NCBI RefSeq assembly: GCF_910592395.1
Contig: NC_088309.1
Span: 6,450,501-6,514,500 of the forward strand
Direction of reading: 5' to 3'
DNA from: Lineus longissimus
Taxonomy: Eukaryota > Nemertea > Pilidiophora > Heteronemertea > Lineidae
Length of the DNA stretch: 64,000 nt
Shown: positions 46,501-58,500 of the stretch, piece by piece
Layout: every line of letters begins with the position of its first letter
How positions within the stretch are numbered: the stretch's first letter is position 1
Position numbers and translations under genes: made by a program
Notes under the pieces: generated by a model
Seen by the model: the letters and a program-made list of their open reading frames with translations, nothing else
Databases searched by the model: none
Told to the model about the DNA's origin: nothing

Positions 46501-49500
46501 TATATTATTTGGAAAACTAACGTTATTTCCCAAACTAACGGTGTAAAAAAACATTACAAATCTACTGGACAGGCACTGTTTTAACAGTTTATCATGTTTT
46601 TGGATAGACAATTATTACAACGCCCTGGTTTTAAGGTTAAACACTGCTAGCAGGAATTCACCATTTCCTTCTTATTATTGCACTCAGCCTCGTTGGTTGG
46701 GTCGAACGACATGACGATCATGTAACCAAGGTAATTGCAGCATTAAACACGTCCAGGCAAAACTCATTACCCCATGCTTATCTCATTCATTAACGCAACT
46801 ATGAACTTACAAATGAACACCCCATGCCGCCAATTTGCCGATTTTCACATTCCGGCGAAATTGGACAATAATGAGCATGCAGGAGACCAGACATGCACTT
46901 GCTGGAGAAAGGAAAAAGTATGCATGATAGCATGCCAATCCTTTGTTATACCCTGCAAGTTTTTTCTATTACCAGTTCTCAAAGGAACTATCACCTTTCC
47001 GAGCGAAAAGTATGGAGAGGTTGCGAAACGAATAGACCACCGAACATTGCAATCCTTCAAAGTAATGGCTCATGATTAATACGAGGGCGCTTCCAACTGT
47101 CTGTTGTATTTCTGTACTGAGAATGCACACTGCCATTTTGGGGTTTTTTGCATGCAGTACCATTTTTCGTGAAATGGGGTATAATTTTGATATTTCTGAC
47201 CAAGCAATACAATTTCAATTTCAATTTGTTCCGTATTAATACCATTTGGCTATTACACAGGTAAAGAAGCAAGATATACAATTCACAGTGTGATATGTGT
47301 CTTGTGATACTTGTGTCTCGTAAGCCTTTGCAGGCTGGCTTTTTGTAAAAGGTGACACGTTAATAAAATATATATATGTATGCAAATAAACATAAATAAT
47401 AGGTACCGAAATGAAAATGAGATACATGTATTTCTTTAACATCAGCCAGAGGTCGTATGAATGTAAAATTTTGCTGATTTTGCAGTCTTGTATTTTTTGT
47501 CTTACACGACATTCAGCCGTGTCAGCATTGCCATATAAGAAATATCCATTGGCCACAATTGTTATTTGTGTTGTAACTAGTAATAGGAAATAGAAAAGCA
47601 ATTACACGAATAAAAATCGACCGGAGAGAAATTGCATTGGTCGTGCTGCAAAAATACAAAACAAATTATGCACGAGTTAACAAGAAGGAAAGCGTAAATA
47701 AATAAAGAATGATTGGGTTACATTTTGTATCAGAAAATTACCAGAAAGGTGGTTATTTACACCATGGGAATCATTTGGCCAGTCATAGTGGCAATTTTAA
47801 AGTTTAACTAAAATAGCACTTTGAGTAAAAACGACAGTGTTCACGCGTTTAGGTGATGGTAACCGAAACCTTCACAACACTACAATGCAGTCCATTTCGT
47901 ATAAGTGAACATCACTTCTTCATGGCGACAAGTCGAGCGAGGCCGATCCACAGTGTACCAAACAGGGGCGCGGTAATCGCTAACTGAGAATCTTGACCAA
48001 ATCTTTATCTATTCTTTATGGAAAGCGCTCCAAGACTGCCCCAAATTGCCAATGCTTGATCATTTGCGACGTATGATGTAAACACTTGTGCAATGTACAT
48101 AGCAGCTGTATAGAGATTAATCACCTTAGACTTGTAATATCTCTATCAGAGATTTTTCTGACGAAAAAGGATTTTATTCTTTTTCAGTTTTTGTCAACTA
48201 TCACAATACACAGGGGAGATACATCCCGCGATTTTTCGCGACCAAACTCTACAACCAAAACGAAAAGCGCGTGGAAATGCTGCTGCATTTCTGGAACATG
48301 GGCAACAGGTCTTTCTCCCTAGAGGTGTTCATCTCGTGTCGATCAGTTGCAAAGCTCATCATATTTACTGATATTAAAAGACGGTTGCAGGCGAATACTC
48401 ATGGGGTAAGTCGGCTTTAACATCATTAAACTGTGAGAAAAAACAACTGTTGGTGATACTCACATCATCATTACGCTTTGTTCCCATACACCCAAAAAAT
48501 ATTCCCAGGTCTATTTAGAAGCCCCTGAAGTGCCATAGGAACGAAGTTGGTGGAGGGCGGTTAACGCGATGCTTCTGATGGGGAGTAATGCGCGTATACG
48601 CCGACTGGCATTAGGCAGGTTTTGCAACTCGAAGAGCGGTACGATCGTCGATGTACGAAGTATGGACGACGGTTTTTGAAGATCATCCCGATGGTGCGCG
48701 CTACAACATGTACACAATGTATGTCAAAAGTATAGAAGCCGATTAGAGTGTCGGATAGATGACGGTGACGGCACCGATATTCGTACTTCATACTTGTTCG
48801 TAAAGGTTGCGAAACCTGCCTATCGCCACTTGATTGCGCAGTGATGAAGTCGGGGGGGGGGGGGGGGGTATGAAATGGTGCGGAACCTCTAGAGAGAACA
48901 TTTTACTTTAATGTAATTGCCATAGCCGAATGTAACCCATCAACAATCGATAGAGTAATTCCTAGCTTCGATAACCGTGTTCGTTTCACATCATTATTTT
49001 ACTACCGGGTGGCCTCGAGGCAACGCTTGGGTACCACTAGATCGTTGATGGAGAGAAATTATACAACTCATCGAGTACTTAAGCATGCGGTGAGATAGGA
49101 CTATGGAACCGTGCATCCAACTGTTAAACGAGCTACCAGAACTTATATCAAAATTGTTCATCAAGTAGTATATCAAACACTCCATGAGAGCATTGAAATA
49201 TTTACTTTATCATCAATACTGCGACTATATTGCATATATGTAATAATAAAAGGAAATTAGGCATTTTCGTGTTTGCCAACTTTTAATTGGAAGAACGTCA
49301 CATGCAAAGGTTGATAAGGCCCAAACTGATCGTTTGTTGAGGGACATTTCATGGTCACCATCATCCGTTCTAGCACTTCAAGCCCTTCTTTCTGCAGCAC
49401 AAATACTATTTTTAAAATACAAACCGCAAATATCAACTTCAGTGAATATTACAAGCAAGGCAAAATCAGAAACAGCATGGTTGACGAAACTGTTCTTTCA

Positions 49501-52500
49501 AGTCTCATGGGTATATCATGTTCACTCCAACCAAGTTCTCTACGAACAGAAGTCAGCCTTTAAACAAAAAATTTTTCGTGTGACTACAATCATGTATATA
49601 TTTTTGACTTGCCATCTTCAGGTTGTACACAGATCTCTAAGCATCTACACTGGTGATGCAGCGGAACAGATGCTGAGAGGGAAAGTCTGCCGCGAAGTGG
49701 TCGGTCATGAAAATCCACAGGCTGATCAAGCTCCACTCAACAATGCGAGGTTCATTCAGGTCAACACCAAACGTGAAAAACCTCAGAACACTGGTAAGTT
49801 CTTTCGGCCTCACTGTAGTCAAGCACGCGCTCCTACGGCTGTGAAATAAAATTCGTACCTTGTCACCCATCATGTAAGAATATGTCGACTGTCTTTATTC
49901 CAAAATGTTAAGCAAGTGTCCCTCCTCATTACCTGTTTTGTAAAAGGATATACATGTATACCCCCATTGTTTTCAGGGCGAAACATTTTCTTGTGATACT
50001 TTCGCCCTTACGCCTAACTTATTCTTTCGCTCTCATTACAGCTACAAAACCGGACAACGAAAATCTTGCTATTGCCATCCGACAGTTAGTAGATGTCCTA
50101 AAAGAAACCCAACTTGATATTCGACATCAAGCGGGAGAGCTTCAGATATTACGGACAACTTTGCAGAACTGTCAAATGTGTCTAGGTGAGTTACATGTAC
50201 GGACGTAAAGTCTGTTTAAAGGTCCGTGATTGGCTCACCTCGTGAGTCTATGCGATGACGTGGCGTCCGTCGTCGTCGTCATCGTCGTCATCCACCGGTG
50301 GTTTCTGTTAGCGCGGTACGTTTTGTAACTGCTTGAGGTCTGGACTTAAAACTTGGTACACATGTACCCTTGGGTCCTGGGACGATTCACACTAAATTTC
50401 GTTCCAAAACTACTCTTGGTTTGGCCACCAGGGGGCAAAATGCAAAAACATAAAATATGAACTGACTGACCTGAACTGACTCTGAAAGATGAAAACATTT
50501 CTAAGTCCAAATATTTTTTTAACTTTTTTTCTGCTCAAAATGAAGCAATATCAAGTCTGTCGAACAAAGCAATGAATCTATTATTAAAGTTTATTGGTGA
50601 AAGGAAACATATCTGAGAAATTTGGCTGTTTCTGCCTTCCAAGCTGATGTGTTTTAGCTTCCGGATGTTGACCCCGGATCCTTAAGTCACAATCACATTT
50701 TCAGGCCCTGACGCGCGAGGACAAATGCACGTGCTCCCAGCATATCGAAAACCCTGTTCGATGAAGCCTTGCTTCCCCGGCGTAGAATGCATGGAGACGC
50801 CAACAGGAGGGTACAAGTGCGGTGACTGTCCTCACGGTCTTCATGGCGATGGGGAGAAGTGTATAAAGGTGACCTGTGCGGATCAACCGTGTTTCCCAGG
50901 TAAGAATATCTCGTCGGTAGGCCATGTTAGACGAATGATTGCTGGTATTATTATTGTTACGATTGATGGTCACTTACTCATTCAAGAATTTGATATTTGT
51001 ATGCAAAGATCTATAGGTCATATCCCCACTGATGACGACGATGTTGATGCATTTATACATTGGAATCTTTTAAATTTACAGATGTTCCATGCATGGACGT
51101 CGAAGGTTTAGCCAAGTGCGGCGCATGCCCCGACGGGTACACTGGTGATGGTACCAAAAGTGGCTGCGTCGAGCTTGAGGTCCATACGTGTGGAAACCAC
51201 AGCTGTTTCCCTGGGGTGGCCTGCCTCGAGAGTGGTGGCGGATTGAAGTGTAGCGCTTGCCCCAAGGGGTTCGCTGGTGACGGAGTCAGCTGCGTCGATG
51301 TAGATGAGGTACGTTAAGGTGCCGGGTAACATGTGAATTCAGTACCTAGTATTTTATATAGATTTTACAACTCACTATATATTCTGTGTCCTTAGTGTTT
51401 CGACCGTCACCACTGCGAATTCTTTGTAATTGTAGAACACATCGAACACAGATTTCGTCTTCGTAAATCGCAATTCTTGAGTGATGCAGGTACACACTAA
51501 TGGGAGTAGTTCCACATCATTCACGAATTTACGAAGACGAATTCTTTGTACACGTTCTGTTTTAGTGTTTAGGATTTCGGAATTCGTAATCGCAGTTCGT
51601 TTTCTGTTACAAAAACGAATAATCTTTCCCGAAATGGTCCAAACGTGTACACCAAGCGCATTGTTGGTTCAGTAGTAGAATTCTCGCTTGCCACTGGCAC
51701 GCGGGAGGCCCTGGTTCGATCCCTGGACAATGCGTATCTATTTTGAACTAATTTCCTCTTATTGGCAGCAGTATCAGGTTTTTTTTCTTGTTTCCAGTGC
51801 AAAGTTGTGCAACCGTGTGACCTCTTGGTTACCTGTGTGAACACTGTCCCAGGGTTTTTCTGTCCCGCTTGCCCTGCTGGCTTCACGGCACCGAGTGTCC
51901 AGGGTGTTGGAGTAGAATACGCAACGGAAAACAGACAAGTAAGCAAATTATCCTGCCCATCTTCTTTATTGTGGTGCTGTAAATCACAAATATTTAATGC
52001 AATGCACGTGTGTGCTCATTATCAACCATCATCGAGAGTTTTTGTCGGATTATTTCAGCGAACGATTTGGCTGTTGCTGTACTATATTGGCGCCAGCGAC
52101 ACTCGACGTCCATTGGCTGGTTTCTCGACATTCCACTCTTCCTCACGCTTCTATTTCTGTTTGTCAGTTTGGACTCGCTTGTAATTATGAAGCGATCAAC
52201 GTGAACTCTGTACCCCCCCCCCCCCCCCCTCTCCCTCATAGATCAGTGGTCGAATTCGGTCGGGTGTTATGTATTAACTAATTTCTCTTGACCGCGACTG
52301 CTTTGTTTATGTCATACAACAACCCATCAAAAAGCAGATCAGCGAAGAAAGCGGCCACGTTACGTTTTTTTGATACATGTTTAAAACAAATATTTCTTTA
52401 TTAACAGGTATGTAAAGATATAAATGAATGTATTGACGGAAATAATGGAGGTTGTACTGTAAATTCTCTTTGTGTGAATTCACCGGTAAGTATACAAGTA

Positions 52501-55500
52501 CTTGAGAACTCCAGATCCAACAACATTAAATTCCAAGAGAAAAAAGCAAAGAAGCTACACGTACAATGTAGTAGTACTTTAAAGAGTCAACTTATGTCGG
52601 TCAGAGTGCGATTCTCATTCATTGCACGTTTGATACCAGAGTCAATTTCATATTCTTCAAGAGGATTATAGGCCAAGCATCAAACGATTGCAATTTCATC
52701 CCTGTTTGGCCAAGGCAATGTTAAAAAATCGAGCTATTGATTCGATATAAGTACAAATGTAGTTCAAAACAATATATTAATTTGAACTCTCGATTCGATA
52801 TTTGTGGCTCAAATGTCTTAAATTCGAACTCTTGATTCGATATATTTGGCTAAAGGCAATCTTAGCTTCGATTCCTCGATTTGATATTTGTGGCTCAAGG
52901 CGATGTTGAATTCGACTTCTTGATTCGATCAGCGATTCTTTCATTTCAGGGTTCTTTTCAATGTGGGGATTGTTTGGAGGGCTTTGAAGGTAACCAGACA
53001 ATTGGCTGTACGAAGAAACTCAACACATGTGGTGATGGTGTGACCATTTGTGACGGTAATGCCAACTGCGCGCTGAGGAGAGGCTTCGATCATTACATTT
53101 GTGAGGTGAGTTTTCTACCATTAATTGATTTGCAATGGAGTCAAGCGAGCAACCGAAGGACATTGCTTTTAACTAGGCAGAATTGAAGAGATGCGCTGAC
53201 ACCGTATCTTCAAGGGTTGCACCAGTAGTCATTAAACAATGTTCTAAAAAATTAAAACAATGGCTATCGTCGCTTTCTGTACTTATTTTGTGGCGCCTAT
53301 GGGCATTCAAGGCTATCCTCTTTCAAATGCTCAAAAGAATCACTAACTCATAGCTTTGCTTCATTTTCAGTGCAAGGTTGGGTGGGCAGGTAATGGCTCC
53401 ATCTGTGGACGAGACACTGATATCGACGGATACCCCGACCAACAGTTACCATGTGCCAACAAGAAATGTAAAATGGTAAGATGATAAGCTAGTCTTTCTT
53501 AGTAGTAATAACTATGAACTTCAGGGTGTGTTTTAAAAATTGGAAGTGCCAGAACATAAAGGCATCTGCAAAACAAATTGAACACAACACCAGTAATTTC
53601 TACATGTTGGACGCGAAGTCAACCTCAGCAACAAAATAGACATTTCTGTCATATATTTTATATGTATAGTCTTTATTTTGGAGCGTTTACAGATATGGCT
53701 GCCAAAAAAATTTCATGGTCCAATGAATGATGTTGGCATATTGGGTGAGAGATTGTGCCTCAAAAGACTGTCTGGTTTTTTATTTTTGAGCATTATCGGT
53801 AGTTCTACCATGCCGACTTACGGGGAGTGAATGTCAATCCTCAAGTCTCCTCCTTTCACCGGCGACCCAATATAGGGATGGTCATACGCAAACCGCCGGT
53901 AGATCGGCATGAACCTACCAATCCCAATGAATATCATAAACATTAAATATGTAATCATTCTCTATTCGTATTCTAGGTTTAGGGATGAATTGGGATTTTC
54001 GATAAATTAACTCGAATCTATGAAAAGTCGTTTTTATTTGATTTAGGATAACTGCCCGAATGTGTCAAACAGCGGTCAGGAGGATTACGACCAGGACGGA
54101 CTAGGAGATGCCTGTGATATAGATTCGGACAACGATGGTGTCAACAATAGTCCAATAGGACTCAATGGGGTAAGATCAGTCTCAGAAAAGTGTGGGGCGC
54201 TACTCTGAGACACAAACACGGAAATCTTTCTTTGAATCCAAAGCTGAGCTGGACGCCTACAGAAGCCAACACAGATTATGGTCTCAGACCAGTAGGGGCA
54301 TATTTCATTCCCCAGACCCAGTCTTCCCAAGGGTGCCATAGAAGGATACCTCTCACGCGCTCGGGCCAGGAGCAGTGCAGTTCGCAAGGGAGAGGGAGGT
54401 GTCTTGAACAGGCAAACTCATCCCAGCTGGTGACGAGAAAAGAATATATTACGAAGTTTTGTGCCTATGCCATTTTTTAACGTATGTTGCATGGCCGATA
54501 TTTACTAAAATTCACAATACATGTAGTATGAAAAATACCAAAGATAAGATCACCTGAATAAATGTTGAAGGTCGTTATGGGATTGATACATTTGGGAAGC
54601 GACCGCTTCCTTAATTTAGTCGGATAAATTGGTTACTAAATCTAATATGCATCATAATCAAGTTTTTTCTCATCTAGGATAACTGTCCTCTAATGGCGAA
54701 TGCGGACCAGGCAGATACGGACGAGCTGGATAAGATCGGCGATGCCTGTGATAACTGCCCGACAATATCCAACCAAGATCAGATGGATACGGACTATGAT
54801 GGACTGGGGGATGCTTGCGATCCGGATGCTGATAACGATGGTAGGCTTTAAACGAGAATATGTATGAATACACTGAATTGATTACTCAAACATACATGTA
54901 TTGTCGTACATTAAATGTACCTTTTTTGACGGAGTACCTGGCCATGACATGATGATCGGGAGGCTACTACACAAAGAAAATGACCAATGTGTTTTCTAGT
55001 GTTCCGCCAACAATGAAGGGATTGGAAGCACTAAGAAATCCACAGAGGTTCACTCAGAAAAGACGCCCCGGATGGTTCAGTCATAGAACTACATGTATAA
55101 GAACTTTGAACCAGTAATCAAGACGGCTTCGGTTCTCTCATTCAGTTTCGCCTGTGTATAGCAACAGGTACATGTATCCCTCTCATTTTCCAGGCATACC
55201 CAACGAGTTTGACAACTGTTGGATCATTGCTAATGATGACCAGAAAGACACAGATGAAGATGGTGTAGGCGATGCTTGTGATAACTGTCCCAAAATAAAG
55301 AACCCACAACAGGTAAAATGAAAATGAAAAGGGATATTTGAGGAAAATTATATTTTACAGTAAAACCCGAATTAAATATTCTTTTACCTGAAAGGTCCTG
55401 AGATCACCCTGAGCTTCATTTTTTACAACACAAGAAGCAGCTATGTCTAAGGCATGGCCAATTTTTTTTTTAAACACGTTCACCAGGCTTTGCTCGATAT

Positions 55501-58500
55501 CATTGTTAAAAGTGAGCAAGGAGTAGGGGGAGTGTGTGGAGAAGGAGGCGCGATTAACAAACAATGCCGCGAGGCGCAGTAGAAGGGTATGAACACGATC
55601 TGTGCGGTAATGCTAATGATTGAGAGAACGGGAGCATATATGGAAAAGGAGTCACTTAATATCACGGAAAACCTACCTGTTTAAGAAGTATTATGTATGA
55701 CCCAGATGCTATAACAGGGGGTGGGTATCATTTTGCGATGATGATTCAAAAACGATAATTTATGGTTTTTCATTGAGTCACGCTGATGTACTCGTGTTAT
55801 GTTTTGTGAATACAGCTCGTTTCTCTGTCCTTCTCTTTCCAGCAAGACTCAGACCATGATTTCGTTGGAGACGAGTGTGACACGAATAAAGATGAGTAAG
55901 TAAGATATAATAATAGTTCAGAAAATAAGCTTTTTGGCTGCAAAACATGTGAGTATCAACTGAGTACATAGTAACCGTATAGATTAACATTAGGATATAG
56001 CGCTGTTCATTCTAAAATGTAGAGGTTAAATGTATGCACCGTTTGATACATTTTATAATATATTATTAGTTGATAACGTCACTTCAAATTTTGTTTCTGA
56101 GTAAGCTTTAAAGAAATTTCTTTTCACAGAATGTTACCTGCCATGACCGAGTCTAAGCTATAATTGTCTTCTTTTACAGCGATCATGATGGTTTCCAGCT
56201 TGACTTGGACAACTGTCCCGACCTAGCTAATGCTGACCAAAGGGATTCAGATGGCGATGGAAGAGGTAATGGATATTTTCCAAATTATACTCCACGACCT
56301 ACACTCTTAGAAATAAAGGTTCTTGAGCTTTTGAAAACCTTTGAAAAAGGCTTCTCGTTAGAAAATGATCCGGTGTGAAATTGAAATGTTAACGTTAGAG
56401 AGCTGGTTATCTTTAGAGCTGGTCTCGTCCCAACTGCTAGTGATCTTCATTTTCCCAAATATATTCGCATATTTCAATCGTTTCCAAGGTGATGCCTGCG
56501 ACGACGATGACGACAATGACGGGATCCTGGACGTTGAAGATAACTGTCAGCTCATCTTTAACCCAGATCAAATAGACCTCGACAGTAAGTGTGCTAGAAA
56601 TGCAACTCTCAATCCGCCCCACTTGAGAACATTGCCAAACGATAGTAAGACACTAATCGGGACGGGGGTACTATGCTGGTCGACAGGTTCCCGGGATACA
56701 ATGTTAGATAAGGGATAGAGCAAAATAACTGATATTTTTAAAGCGGTATCGTTTTAAAGAAAAACAATAGGGCGTATACGAGCTTCCTTCTGTCAACATC
56801 ATCAGCGAAAATGAAGCGAAAAATGTTGAATTCTGTCGGTGACCTTTTTTCTAAATAGATTATTTTATTACTTACTATACATCGGCTGATTGAATTTTGC
56901 TTTCTACTTTGTCTCAGAAAATGGTCTGGGTGACGTTTGTGAAACGGACTTCGATGGAGATGGCGTCATAGATAAATTTGATGTGTGCCCTGAGGACAAG
57001 CGGATCAACAGAACGGACTTCACCAGGTACCAGACGATCAATCTGGACCCCGAGGGCACATCACAGGTTGATCCAATGTGGGTGATTCTGAACAAGGTAA
57101 GCGGACTTCCGTGATTTGTTCTTTGTCTCTAAAAATATGACAGCGAAAGGAACAACACTAAATGCAATTTCACCCCTCCCTGATGATATGCGAAGCCAAA
57201 CTGACTGTGGTGTTATCAGGGTTTGATAAAGTACGGTAGGGCCTACTTTGGAAAAGGCCTTTAGTGTTTTTTTTCTAATCTACATAATTATGTCATAAAA
57301 TCGCTACTCTGTGTGTCTCAGTCTCCATAAGGCAGAACTACCCAACCATCATGTTCCTTTCTTGCAGGGCGCCGAGATAATGGAAGTGATCAACAGCGAC
57401 CCTGGCCTAGCCGTGGGCTTCCACTCCTTCAGCGGGGTAGACTTCACCGGTACATTCTTCATCAATACTCCAGTCGACGACGACTTCGCCGGGTTCATCT
57501 TTAGCTTTCAAGATAGTTCGAGCTTTTATGTGGTCATGTGGAAGAAAAAGGCGCAGACGTACTGGCAGGCCACTCCTTTCAGGTGAGGGAAAGAAAACAG
57601 ATTTACAAAATAAGAAGTATTATTCCTGGTTACTCTAAGATTATTCAAACTCCAAATGCTGCACCATACCTTAGAGTAACCAGCAACTCTAAGACTATAC
57701 CGATCCCAATTGCCTAGAGACTCGGGCGTCCACCTCGTGAACATATAAGGTCGATGGCTCGAGCCTCGTTGGTAGATCTTTCGCGGCCGGTCGGTTAGCC
57801 ACCAGCTACATAAAAGGTACAGACTGACTTCTCGCCTGGCGCTTGAAGAGAGTAAGGAGTATCTCATAAGCCGATTTACCAAGTTGATAAATGTTGCACC
57901 TTGAAAGCATGTCATACTGTAAGTTAAAAAGTTTGTAAAGACCATCAACTGACATCAGTAACCAATTTTTACTTGCTATGCTTTTCAGAGCGGTTGCTGA
58001 GCCAGGAATCCAGTTAAAGCTCGTCCACTCCGTGACCGGCCCTGGCCAGATGTTACGAAACTCCTTATGGCACACGGGCAATACGCCCGACCAAGTCAAA
58101 CTGCTCTGGAAGGATCCAAGAAACGTTGGATGGAAGGATAAGACGGCTTATAAATTCCTTTTGCAGCATCGGCCAAGCATAGGTCTAATGAGGTGTGTTT
58201 GAGGCGGGGTTTGCGAGCAAAGACGTTCATGTCCGGTCTTTGTACGCAAGAATAAAAAAAGGTCGGCGAGTCCGTGATGGAGTAATGTATAGGTACAGAG
58301 CCACAATCAATGACAATGTGACCTTTGGAGATAAACGCTTCTGGAGTCAGTCATTCAAAAGTAAAGTGAGGTCGAATGCAAAGAAGAAGAAAGGTATCAA
58401 GCGCTGCGCTAATGGCGGCCGACTTCCGGATCGACTGGCGAGGCGTAGCATAGTAGTATTTTACACGAGAACTTCGACGCACTCTCTATATTAGATATAC

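Noticed and set aside
46774-47079. 101-codon + frame with a hydrophobic start
   Set aside because: No family motif and no splice evidence; frames on the opposite strand are similarly open, which indicates chance.
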